From Vicinamibacteria bacterium (lineage in GTDB: Bacteria > Acidobacteriota > Vicinamibacteria > Vicinamibacterales > UBA8438), in contig JAJEEU010000069.1 of the NCBI GenBank assembly GCA_022820825.1, forward strand, positions 1 through 64,000: a DNA stretch of 64,000 nt. The letters are read 5' to 3'. Below the pieces are notes generated by a model. The model made no database searches and was not told where the DNA came from. It saw only the letters and a list, made by a program, of their open reading frames with translations. Both the position numbers and the translations under genes were made by a program. This document shows positions 35,468 through 44,776 of the stretch, one piece after another (position 1 is the first letter of the stretch; each line of letters opens with the position of its first letter).

Positions 35468-36019
35468 CTACTCCTTCATCCGGCTTCTGCCGCGGTCGGC
35501 CACGGCGCGGGTGAACCTGCCCAGGGCCTCGACCAGGTCGGAGGACGGGATGCCGTAACCGGTGAACCTCCGGGTCTCTGCCGTGGCGGGCGCCTCCGCG
35601 ACGATTGTCGGGCGCGTTACGCGCTTCGAGACCGCCATCCGATACGACAGCACTTCATCCCGGTCGCTGAAACCCTGGACGAAGAGCACACACGACTCTC
35701 CGGGGAACAACCCGGTCGTCAATGACAGGAAATGCTCTCCCGAAAACGACAGCGCATGGTCTTCCGGCTCCTCGCCGCGAGCCTGGCAGACCAGCCCCGC
35801 CGACATGACCGCGGCGCGCTTGTTGTAGTAGAGGTACAGGCTGAATTCATCCGAACGCGCCGATCTCGGGGCCACCTCGACATCCCAGTGCAGGGGGCCA
35901 TACGTATACTGCTCGTTCTCCGCGTCCCAAACCGGCTCCATACGCCCCGTGACGGTCTGCGCCTGCGCCGTTCCGATCGAGATGACCGCAACGAAGAAGC
36001 TCACGACAATGATGCGCAT
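35468..36019 (-). CDS. Secreted protein of unknown function, paralogue 2
   Basis: Signal peptide; TYGPLHWDVEVAP...YYNKRAAVMSAGLVC...SGEHFLSLTTGLFPGESCVLF. Confidence 0.8.
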   Translation of the reverse strand: MRIIVVSFFVAVISIGTAQAQTVTGRMEPVWDAENEQYTYGPLHWDVEVAPRSARSDEFSLYLYYNKRAAVMSAGLVCQARGEEPEDHALSFSGEHFLSLTTGLFPGESCVLFVQGFSDRDEVLSYRMAVSKRVTRPTIVAEAPATAETRRFTGYGIPSSDLVEALGRFTRAVADRGRSRMKE

Positions 36020-36044
36020 GGGGCTGTCCTTCCCGCTCGCCTGA

Positions 36045-37577
36045 CTATCCTGCAGCAGGTCGCCTGCGGCACATGGATGCCTGCATTCGCCGCCGGCAAC
36101 CCATCAGCAGCAGCCAGCCCGCCAGCACCCCGAGGCCGCCGAGCGGAAGCGCCGGGACCGGTTCCGATTCGGCGTCGTCCAACTCCGTTGCCGCGATTTC
36201 AATGCTCGGCACGGCAGTCGCGCCGTCCTCCGCCGACCCGTCCCCGCCGTCCTGCGACTGCAGATCCTCCAGCGCCCGATCCGCCAGGTCCTGCGTGGCG
36301 GTGCCGGGGGTCCACCCTTCGTCCGCTCCCTCTATCTCGATGTCGCTGCGGTCGTACAAGCACGCCCTGAGCCTTACGTCACCGGTGTTTACCGTGCCGG
36401 ACCGTCCTCGGTTCTCCGCGTCCGTGCAGCCCACGAAGAAGCCATCTTCACTTGTATCGCCCAGAAAGACGACCGAAATCAGAAACACCCTGTGCCACCC
36501 GTCCCGCTCCGGCAGCTCGAATTCCCATTTCGTGCTGACGTTGGTCCTTTCGACGTGGGTGCTTCGTACGCTTTCTCCAATCACGTCGTTTGCGGCGTCA
36601 ACGAACAAGGCGAGCATCCGGTGCCGCTCGGTAGCCACATCCTGCCCGGCGCCGTTGTGCCAGGCGCGTCCGGTCACGACTCCCCGCGCTGCGTTGTACG
36701 CCACCTGGTCAACGGACGTCGTCCACTGGTCCGGGGTCGTGTCAGGGACAGTGGGGCCGAAGCCGGGATACGGCAGCCCGGGCCCCAGCTCGTACAGCAA
36801 TTGCGCGTGGTCCACGAGATCCTGCGTGTAGCGCTGGTCCGGAAATGCCGACGCGTACATGATCGCCAACGTGTCCGCGACGTGATACAGCCCGAGCGCG
36901 TGACCGATCTCGTGCGCCATGGTCCTGCCCTGTGTATCCGTGCGGAAACCACAGTTGCCCTCGTCCGGATTGAAGAGGATCTCCGTGCGTGCCCAGAACG
37001 CAAAGGTGTCGTCAGGGAATACGTACGACCAGGTGCGCGCAAATGCGCAGGTGCGCAGATCGTCATCGTCGTCTTCGAAATCCTCTGCCGTGCCTATGCC
37101 GACGTGGACCTGTCCGTCGTCGAGCTCGCGCGCTTCGGTTCCCGTCGTGATCGTCCCCCTCCAGGGCTGTCCCGTGAACTGCCGGACGGCCTCCGGAATC
37201 GCGTCCCGCCACCAGGTCAGCATGGCCTCGGAGATCGGGTCGACGCCGTCCTCGGGCGCCGTTGTTCTTATGTAGATCTCCAGACCGCCAAGCTCGGATT
37301 CGGTGAGCGCGTGGGTGCGGCGTGCGGTGTAGTCCGGGCTTTCCAGGGCATCGAAGACCAGTTCGTCCCAGTACCGGTCGTCAACCCACGCCGGCCGCGG
37401 CATCCGTGACCGTTGCACCTCCGGGTCGCCGACGGCGGCGCCGGCCCGCTCGCGCTCCGGGAACGGCACAACTCCCGCGATGCGGTGCTCGACATCGCCT
37501 GCGTCGGCCGTCGCGGCGCAGGCCACCAGCAACACGCATAAGCTGCCTGCCGCGGCGCACCACCGACGCTTGCTCAC
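36045..37577 (-). CDS. Matrixin-like zinc metalloprotease with C-terminal membrane anchor/sorting-like tail (ORF extends to 37607)
   Basis: MAHEIGHALGLYH (HEXXHXXGXXH) followed by IMYASAF Met-turn; signal peptide; C-terminal VPALPLGGLGVLAGWLLLMGCRRRM. Confidence 0.85.
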   Translation of the reverse strand: MSKRRWCAAAGSLCVLLVACAATADAGDVEHRIAGVVPFPERERAGAAVGDPEVQRSRMPRPAWVDDRYWDELVFDALESPDYTARRTHALTESELGGLEIYIRTTAPEDGVDPISEAMLTWWRDAIPEAVRQFTGQPWRGTITTGTEARELDDGQVHVGIGTAEDFEDDDDDLRTCAFARTWSYVFPDDTFAFWARTEILFNPDEGNCGFRTDTQGRTMAHEIGHALGLYHVADTLAIMYASAFPDQRYTQDLVDHAQLLYELGPGLPYPGFGPTVPDTTPDQWTTSVDQVAYNAARGVVTGRAWHNGAGQDVATERHRMLALFVDAANDVIGESVRSTHVERTNVSTKWEFELPERDGWHRVFLISVVFLGDTSEDGFFVGCTDAENRGRSGTVNTGDVRLRACLYDRSDIEIEGADEGWTPGTATQDLADRALEDLQSQDGGDGSAEDGATAVPSIEIAATELDDAESEPVPALPLGGLGVLAGWLLLMGCRRRMQASMCRRRPAAG

Positions 37578-37631
37578 GTGATTGCTACGACGTACAGGCG
37601 GGACCAACTGCCGGCGGCGCGACGCTCGCGG

Positions 37632-39089
37632 TCATCCGCCGGCCGTGCTGCAGAGGGAGTGCGAGGGCGACTGCCGGCACAACACCTCCTGCGCCGTCTG
37701 GCCACGCTGGTTCTCGACGTCGAGGTCCGCCCCGTGCGCGGCGAGCAGCTCGACGACCGAGGCGTAGCCGAGCACCGCGGCGCCGTGTGCGGCCGTGTTC
37801 CCGTTGTCGTTGGCGGCATTGACGTCGCCGCCGAGCTCCAGCACCAGCCGGGTCCCTTCCAGCGTGGGCTGCTCGTTCGCGGCCTTCAGGAGCCTGGCCG
37901 CATCGGGGCCGATCCCCTGGTTGCGCCGGTTCATCCCGATCGACCCCGGCCGGTAGCCGATGCCCGCGATCGACATCAGCGGCGTGGTCCCGTCGTCGGC
38001 CGCCAGGAGCGGGTCGGCGCCGCTGTCGACCAGCGCGCGCATGATGTCGACCTCCGCGAACTTCGCCGCGAGCCAGAACGGGGTGGCGCCGCGCCAGCGC
38101 TCGGACAGGGCGAACCAGTAGGCCTCGCGCCGCTGCTGGCTGCCCTCGGCCAGGCGCGCATTCGGATCGGCGCCGCGCGCGCACAGCGCCTCCACGAGCT
38201 CCAGATCGCCGCGCACGACGGCCGTGTGCAGCGGGGTGTACCCCGCGCCCTGGTCGTCGGGGTCGGCGCCCCGCTCTAGAAGCAACGCTGCGACCCGGCC
38301 CTGACCGCTGAAGCTGGCCACTACCAGCGCCGACTCGCCCGTGGGCGCCGCGTCGTCGACGTCCGCACCGGCGTCGAGCAGCAACCGCACGTTCTCGACG
38401 CGTCCGTGCCGCGCGGCGAACAGCAGCGGCGTGTAGCCGCGCTGGGGCACCATGACCGCTCCCCCGCCGACGTCGTCCAGGGGATTTCCGAGACTCACGG
38501 GCAGCAGGTACGTGGTCGACCGGGCGTGGATGTCGGCGCCGTGCGCCAGCAGGAGCCGCACGACCTCCGGGTCGGCGCCGGCCGCCGCGCGCATGAGGGC
38601 GGTCTGCCCGTAGGACGCTTCCCTGGCGTTCACGCTGGCGCCGCGGTCGAGGAGCATCGCCACCGCATCCGCCGCGCCGGTCCCCGTGCACGTCATCAGC
38701 AGCGTCTCGCCCAGGGACGTCGCCGCGTTCGGGTCCGCGCCCGCCGCCAGGAGCTGCCCGAGCATGGCCGCGTTGCGGTTGAGGCACGCCAGCGAGGCGG
38801 GAGTGACGCCGTAGTCGTTGGCGGCGGTCACGTCGGCGCCGGCGCGCAGGAGCGCGTCGGCCACCTCGGCGTCGTCGCGCTCCACCGCCCAGTGCAACGC
38901 AGTGGCGCCGTCTCCCTCGCGGGCGTTGACGTCGGCGCCCCGGTCGAGCAGCGCGCGCACCGAGCGCTGGTCGCGGGCCTTGACGGCCTCTATCAGTTGC
39001 AGGTCGGCGCCCGCGGCCAGGACGCTCCCGGCGGAGAGGCAGACGGCCGCCACCTGGGCCAGAGCCGCTGCGTGCCGGCGTAGGCGCAT
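37632..39089 (-). CDS. Secreted ankyrin-repeat protein
   Basis: Many ankyrin repeats (DGATALHWAVERDDAEVADALLRAGADV and similar), N-terminal signal peptide. Confidence 0.93.
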   Translation of the reverse strand: MRLRRHAAALAQVAAVCLSAGSVLAAGADLQLIEAVKARDQRSVRALLDRGADVNAREGDGATALHWAVERDDAEVADALLRAGADVTAANDYGVTPASLACLNRNAAMLGQLLAAGADPNAATSLGETLLMTCTGTGAADAVAMLLDRGASVNAREASYGQTALMRAAAGADPEVVRLLLAHGADIHARSTTYLLPVSLGNPLDDVGGGAVMVPQRGYTPLLFAARHGRVENVRLLLDAGADVDDAAPTGESALVVASFSGQGRVAALLLERGADPDDQGAGYTPLHTAVVRGDLELVEALCARGADPNARLAEGSQQRREAYWFALSERWRGATPFWLAAKFAEVDIMRALVDSGADPLLAADDGTTPLMSIAGIGYRPGSIGMNRRNQGIGPDAARLLKAANEQPTLEGTRLVLELGGDVNAANDNGNTAAHGAAVLGYASVVELLAAHGADLDVENQRGQTAQEVLCRQSPSHSLCSTAGG

Positions 39090-39124
39090 ACCCTCCCCTT
39101 CCGTCCTTCGTCCCTCGCCGCAGG

Positions 39125-40489
39125 CTACGCGCGGTGCGACAATTCGTGGATCTCCTGCTCGCTGCCGGCGAAGGCTTCGACGGGAACGCCCAGCTTGGCC
39201 AGCATCGTGTACTGCAGGTCGGTCAGCGGCGTGTCCTCCGCAAACACGATGTGCTGTCCTCCGGCGATCTGGCCGCCGCCGCCGCCCACCACCAGGATCG
39301 GCAGGTCGTTCGTGTTGTGCCGGTTCGAGTTCCGGATCGCCGACCCGTAGAGGATCATGAGATGGTCCAGCAGCGAGCCGTCGCCGTCCTCCGTCGCCTT
39401 GAGCTTCAGCAGGAAGTCGGTGAAGAGCTGCATGTGATAGGCGTTGATCTTCGCCAGCTTCTCGATCTTCTCGGGCACGTCCTGGTGATGGCTGAGCGGG
39501 TGGTGCGGCTCCGAAATGCCGATCTGCGGATAGGTCGCACCGCTCTCCTCGCGCCCGACCATGAACGAGACCACGCGCGTCATGTCGGTCTGGTAGGCCA
39601 GCAGCATCAGGTCGAACATCAGCGTGGCGTGCTCTTCATACGAGATCGGGATCCCCGCCGGAGCCGCAATCGCGGGCAGCTCGCGGTCGGCCTGCTGCTC
39701 GACGATCTCGATGCGCCGCTCGATCTCGCGGGCGGCTTCCAGGTACTCGTCGATCTTGCGCCGGTCGTAGGGCGCCAGTCCCGACTTCAGACGGGCGACC
39801 TTGTCCATGACGACGTCGAGCACGCTGCGCTGTTGCTGCGCGCGAGCGCGGCGCACCTCGGCGCTCGTATTGCCGACGTCGCCGAACAGGCGTTCGAATA
39901 CCGTGCGGGGATTCGTTTCCCGCGGCATCGGGGTCGTCGTATTCGCCCACGAGTTGTTCAGGTACGCGCAACTGAAGCCGCCGTCGCAGGTGGACACGCC
40001 ATAGACGGTGTCCCCGCCCTCGAGCGAGAGCTCCAGCGAGGGCAGCGGCGTCTCGTGCCCCAGTCCCGGCGCATTGGCGGCGACCTGGTCCATCGAAATA
40101 CCCAGTTGCAACGCCGACCCGGCCGTGCGCTTCGCCTTGGCGCCGGTCAGGAAGGCGGCGGCCGCCGCAGAGTGGCTGGTGCCCTGGCCGGGCCGCGCGG
40201 CGCCGACGCTGTACAGTCCCGTGAGCACCACGACCTGGTCGCGGACCGGCTCGAGCGCCTGCAGGGCCGGCGTCAACTCGAAGCCGGCGCCTGCCGCCTC
40301 CGGGGTCCAGTACTCGCGCGGCGCGCCGTTCGGCACGATCACGACGCCAAGACGCTTGGTCGGCATCGCCGCGGCCTTGCCGGCCGCGGTCAGGGCCGGC
40401 ACCATGGCATCCAGGAAGGGCAGCGCGAGCGCCGTCCCCACCCCGCGCAGCACGGTGCGCCGCGGGATCGCCTGCTTGGCAATGAACAT
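39125..40489 (-). CDS. DUF1552 domain-containing protein with Tat-like signal
   Basis: IPRRTVLRGVGTALALPFLDAMVPA leader and body typical of DUF1552; partner gene upstream. Confidence 0.9.
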   Translation of the reverse strand: MFIAKQAIPRRTVLRGVGTALALPFLDAMVPALTAAGKAAAMPTKRLGVVIVPNGAPREYWTPEAAGAGFELTPALQALEPVRDQVVVLTGLYSVGAARPGQGTSHSAAAAAFLTGAKAKRTAGSALQLGISMDQVAANAPGLGHETPLPSLELSLEGGDTVYGVSTCDGGFSCAYLNNSWANTTTPMPRETNPRTVFERLFGDVGNTSAEVRRARAQQQRSVLDVVMDKVARLKSGLAPYDRRKIDEYLEAAREIERRIEIVEQQADRELPAIAAPAGIPISYEEHATLMFDLMLLAYQTDMTRVVSFMVGREESGATYPQIGISEPHHPLSHHQDVPEKIEKLAKINAYHMQLFTDFLLKLKATEDGDGSLLDHLMILYGSAIRNSNRHNTNDLPILVVGGGGGQIAGGQHIVFAEDTPLTDLQYTMLAKLGVPVEAFAGSEQEIHELSHRA

Positions 40490-42996
40490 CAGCCTGCCCT
40501 CCTCGTCTGAAACGGTTTGCTCTTCACGATGCCGAGAATCACGGCGGACCAGCGCGACTCGTCCGCCGCGGCCTGCCGCAGGATCTGCCTGACCATGGGC
40601 ATGTCGGACGCTTCCAGCGTCCGCCCGGTCGCGTAGGTCAGGAAACGCTCGATCACGGAGCCGACGAACTGCTCCTCCCGGCTCGCCAGGATCGCCCGCA
40701 GGCCGGCCGCGCCGTCGAAATCGCTGCCGTCCGGCGTCGTGCCGGAGGAATCGATGACCGGGCCGATCTCGCCCGGGATGCCCGTCTCCTCCGTCGTCCG
40801 CCAGCGGCCGATCGCGTCGAAGTTCTCCAGCGCGAACCCCAGCGGGTCCATCATCCGGTGACACGACGCGCAGACCGGGTTGGCCCGGTGCAGCGCCATG
40901 CGCTCGCGCAGCGAGGTCGGCGCCTCGCCGGGCTCGCGCTCGTCCAGGCCCGGCACGTCGGCCGGCGCTTCCGGCGGCGGCGTGCCCATCAGGCTCTCCA
41001 GCACCCACTTGCCCCGCGCGACCGGGGAGGTGCGGTTCGCGTACGAGGTGAGCGTCAGAATGCTCCCCAGCCCCAGCAGGCCGGCCCGCCGGTCATCCTG
41101 CCATTCCACGCGCCGGAAGTGGTTGCCGTGGATGTCCGCGATCCCGTAGTGACGCGCCAACCGCTCGTTGACGAAGGTGTAGTCGGCCGTCAGCAACTCG
41201 ACCACGGGTCGATCGTCGCGAAGCTGGGCCTCCAGAAACAGTTGGGTCTCCCGATCCATCGCGTCACGCAGGTTCTCGTCGAACGACGGAAAGATCGTGG
41301 GGTCGGGCGCGGCGTTGCGGATCAGGCTCAGGCCGAGCCACTGGCCGAAGAACCGGTCGGCCAGCGTCGTTCGCGCGCGAGGCGTCGCCAGCATCCGGCG
41401 CACCTGCCGCTCGAGCTCCTCCGGCTCGCTCAGCCGGCCGCTGGCCGCCAGGTCCAGCAACTCGTCATCGGGGATGCTGGCCCAGAGAAAGAACGACAAC
41501 CGCGAGGCCAGCTCGAGGTCGGTAACCGGGTAATCGACCCCGGGCTCGACGTCCCCGGGCGGCGCGCCTTCGACGCGGAACAGGAACTCCGGATCGGTGA
41601 GCAGGAACTCCAGGGCCCGCTGGATCCCGGTATCGAAGGTCCCGTCGCGCCGGCCAACGTCGTAGAAGCCGTGCAGCAGCGCCAGATCGTCCGGCGTCAC
41701 GGGGCGGCGATAGGCGCGGCGCGCGAGCCCGCCGAGGATTTCACCGGCGCATTCCGCCTCGCCTGCGCCGTCGGCCGGGTGACAGACGAAGATCGCATCC
41801 CGCGCCGCCGTGGCCAGCGGCGCCTGCGCGCCGAACGGGCCGGTGATGTCCAGCGCAGAGACCGCCGGGTTCCCTTCCTGGCGCTCATCGGTGCTGTAGC
41901 CGTAGGCCGCAGGATTCGCGACCGGCTGCAGGATGCCCTCGTCCCAGGCCGGCTTCTTCACGAACGCCACGCTCACCAGCCGCTGCCCGGCGTCGACCGG
42001 CACCCGGAGCTCGAGGTCGTCATCCGCGTGCACCGAGTACCAATCCCATCCCGCGACGCCCGGGTCTCCCGCGCTGCGGCCGCAGAAGCTGGTCGGGCAC
42101 CGCGGTCCGTCGTACGCGCCGCCGACCTCGAACGAACCGACCAGCACCTTGTCGACGCGGACGTCGAGCTGGTGCGGCGTGTTGCCGAGCCCCCGGATGT
42201 AGTTGTAGAAGTTGCGGCGCAGACCAATCTTGAACACGTACTCCCCGTCCACCGGGAAGTAGTGCTCCACGGCGAGACCGCCGCGCGTCCCCCAGGGCAG
42301 GTCTTCGCTCGTACGGTCGTCCTGCACCTCCGCCTGGGGAACGCGGTAGGTGTCGGTGCGCGACACGATGGCCGCGTCGCCGATGGCGAGTTGACTGATG
42401 CGCCGGGCCGCCGCCAGGTAGCGCTCCATCAGCGTCGTCGACGTCGAGAGCGTATCGGCGTTGTTGTCGAATCCCTCCGCGCTGACGTCGTCCGGCGGAA
42501 GCAGGGCTGCGACGTTGACGTCGAGACCGATGAGGTCGCGCACCGCGTTCCGATACTCCGTGCGGTTGAGCCGGTGTGCGGTCATCGGACGGCCCGCGGG
42601 CGGATTGGCCGCCGCGGCGCGGTCCAACTCCCCTTCCAGCCAGGCGGTCGCGGCGCGACGGATCGCTGGGTCGGGACCCCGTGCGCCCAGCGGGGGCATC
42701 AGCCCCGCCCCGACCCTGCGCGCCACCTCTTCCCACAGCTCGGCGTGCGCGCCGACGTCGTGCACATCGGCCCCCTCCAGCGAGATGGGGACCGCCCCGG
42801 CTTCCTGCCGCCTATCGGTGTGGCACCGCAGGCAATACTGCTGCAGAAAGCCCTGGAAGTCGTCGGCCGACTCCACCCCGGACGGCGCCTGGGCGTGACT
42901 CGTCGTCGAGAACGGGCCTCCGCCGAGCACGACCACGACTGCCGCTCCGACAGTCACCCCGAACAACCGCCTTCTCATCGAAGCCTTCCGATCCAT
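40489..42996 (-). CDS. DUF1587/DUF1592/DUF1588/DUF1585-type multidomain protein with c-type heme motif
   Basis: QQYCLRCHTDRR heme motif, LNRTEYRNAVRDLIGLD, RLSFFLWASIPDDELLDLA, NPVCASCHRMMDPLGFALENFDAIG. Confidence 0.92.
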   Translation of the reverse strand: MDRKASMRRRLFGVTVGAAVVVVLGGGPFSTTSHAQAPSGVESADDFQGFLQQYCLRCHTDRRQEAGAVPISLEGADVHDVGAHAELWEEVARRVGAGLMPPLGARGPDPAIRRAATAWLEGELDRAAAANPPAGRPMTAHRLNRTEYRNAVRDLIGLDVNVAALLPPDDVSAEGFDNNADTLSTSTTLMERYLAAARRISQLAIGDAAIVSRTDTYRVPQAEVQDDRTSEDLPWGTRGGLAVEHYFPVDGEYVFKIGLRRNFYNYIRGLGNTPHQLDVRVDKVLVGSFEVGGAYDGPRCPTSFCGRSAGDPGVAGWDWYSVHADDDLELRVPVDAGQRLVSVAFVKKPAWDEGILQPVANPAAYGYSTDERQEGNPAVSALDITGPFGAQAPLATAARDAIFVCHPADGAGEAECAGEILGGLARRAYRRPVTPDDLALLHGFYDVGRRDGTFDTGIQRALEFLLTDPEFLFRVEGAPPGDVEPGVDYPVTDLELASRLSFFLWASIPDDELLDLAASGRLSEPEELERQVRRMLATPRARTTLADRFFGQWLGLSLIRNAAPDPTIFPSFDENLRDAMDRETQLFLEAQLRDDRPVVELLTADYTFVNERLARHYGIADIHGNHFRRVEWQDDRRAGLLGLGSILTLTSYANRTSPVARGKWVLESLMGTPPPEAPADVPGLDEREPGEAPTSLRERMALHRANPVCASCHRMMDPLGFALENFDAIGRWRTTEETGIPGEIGPVIDSSGTTPDGSDFDGAAGLRAILASREEQFVGSVIERFLTYATGRTLEASDMPMVRQILRQAAADESRWSAVILGIVKSKPFQTRRAG

Positions 42997-43015
42997 GCGA
43001 TTCCCGCATTTGATT

Positions 43016-44746
43016 TTAGCATTGAACGTTCTGCCGCACGAGGTCCGCCATGCGGTTCAGGCCCGCGGCAACGTCGCCGGTCAGGTGCAGCCGCAGCAGC
43101 CGCCGCCCGCGGTCCGACAGCACCCGGCAGTCGCCGCGCGCCTGCGCCGCCTTGACCACTCCGAAGCTGCAGCGGCGGCCGGGCACCGGCAGGTCGGCGA
43201 CGTCGTCGCAGGTGATCTGAATGAACACGCCGTTGTTCGGGCCGCCCTTGTACGCCTGGCCCGTCGAGTGCAGGAAGCGGGGCCCGAAGCCGACCGCGGT
43301 CGCCGTGCCGCGGACGTTGCGGATGTGCTGGCGCATGCGCTGGAGCGGGCGCGCGTGGGCCTCGGTCATTTCCACGTACGCCAGCAGCGCCAGGTAGTCG
43401 CCCGGTCCGAGGCGGTCGAGGTGCGCCGCCAGCAACGCGGCGAGATCGCGCTCCCCCTTGCCGCCAGCCAGCTCCACGGCGTTGATGCCGTCCTCGTAGA
43501 CGGCGATCCCGCCGTCCTGCAAAATCGGCTGCTCCGCCGGCAGCGCGCCGCCGGCTTCGTAGGCCGCGGTGATCCGCCGCGTCTCCGCCTTGCTCGCCTC
43601 GACGTCCGGCTGGTCGAACGGGTTGATGCCCATCGCCGCGCCCGCCACGGCCGTGGCGAACTCCCAGCGGTAGAACTCGGCTCCCAGATCGTACGCGTCG
43701 CGCAGCGCCAGGCGGATGACCGGCTGCCCGCTCTCCTCCAGCCTGACGACCGCAGCGTCCTGCTCGACGTCCGGCGCGCTCTGGTCCCGCACGTACACGA
43801 ACAGCCGGTCGGCGCCGTATACATCCGGCGGCCCCACGTCCTCGCCGTCCACGGGAATCAGGGCGACCCCGTCCTTCCCGGTCGATTCGGCCAGCAACTG
43901 CTCGAGCCAGGCGCCGAGCGGGCCGTAGGCCGGCGAGATCACGAAGGTCACCTTGTCGCGGCCGGCCGCGGCGGCCGCGGCCAGCAGCAGGCCGAGCGTC
44001 GCGCCCGGATTCTCCCGCAGCGGCACGCCCGGCTCGCATGCCCGGCGCAGCGCCGCGGCCCGATCCAGAAGCAGCCGCACATCGAGCCCCATGAGCGCCG
44101 CCGGGACCAGGCCGAAGTTCGACAGCGCGGAAAACCGGCCGCCTATGGAGGGAACGCCATGGAACAGATGCCCGAAGCCCTCGGCACGGGCCAACTCCTC
44201 GAGTTGCGAGCCGGGATCCGTCACGGCGACGAACCGCGCGCCGGCCCGCGGGCCGAGCTCCTCTCGTGCGCGGGCCAGGAAGTAGCGCAGGAAGAGGTCC
44301 GGCTCCAGCGTGGTGCCGGACTTGCTGGCGACGATGAACAGCGTCCGGCGGACGTCGCTGCGCTCCTCCACCGACCTCACCTGTGCCGGATCGGTCGAGT
44401 CGAGCACGTACAGCGCCGGCGCTTCTCCGACGCGTCCGAAGCACTGCCGGAGCACGTCCGGACACAGGCTGGAACCACCCATGCCCATCAATACGACGTG
44501 CTCGACGCCCGCCGCCCGTACGTTGCGCAGCAGCGAGTCGAGCGACTCCAGCGCCGCGTCCGCTGGCGGCACGACCCGCAGCCAGCCGAGCCACCGTCCT
44601 TCGTCGGCGCCGGTCCAGAGCGTCGCGTCGCCGTCCCAGAGCCGGGCGATCCGATCACCGGATTGCCAATCAGCCGCCAGACTGTCGACCGCGCCCGTCA
44701 ATGCGGAGGGCACGCGCAGGGTGGAGTGGTCCGCCACGGGAAGCAA
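43016..44746 (-). CDS. pgi: Glucose-6-phosphate isomerase (Pgi domain as in Tal-Pgi fusions, standalone)
   Basis: VLMGMGGSSLCPDVLR, FIVASKSGTTLEPDLFLRYF, YKGGPNNGVFIQIT. Confidence 0.82.
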   Translation of the reverse strand: MLPVADHSTLRVPSALTGAVDSLAADWQSGDRIARLWDGDATLWTGADEGRWLGWLRVVPPADAALESLDSLLRNVRAAGVEHVVLMGMGGSSLCPDVLRQCFGRVGEAPALYVLDSTDPAQVRSVEERSDVRRTLFIVASKSGTTLEPDLFLRYFLARAREELGPRAGARFVAVTDPGSQLEELARAEGFGHLFHGVPSIGGRFSALSNFGLVPAALMGLDVRLLLDRAAALRRACEPGVPLRENPGATLGLLLAAAAAAGRDKVTFVISPAYGPLGAWLEQLLAESTGKDGVALIPVDGEDVGPPDVYGADRLFVYVRDQSAPDVEQDAAVVRLEESGQPVIRLALRDAYDLGAEFYRWEFATAVAGAAMGINPFDQPDVEASKAETRRITAAYEAGGALPAEQPILQDGGIAVYEDGINAVELAGGKGERDLAALLAAHLDRLGPGDYLALLAYVEMTEAHARPLQRMRQHIRNVRGTATAVGFGPRFLHSTGQAYKGGPNNGVFIQITCDDVADLPVPGRRCSFGVVKAAQARGDCRVLSDRGRRLLRLHLTGDVAAGLNRMADLVRQNVQC

Positions 44747-44776
44747 TCAGGATGCGCCCGCGCCGCGGGACGGCTA

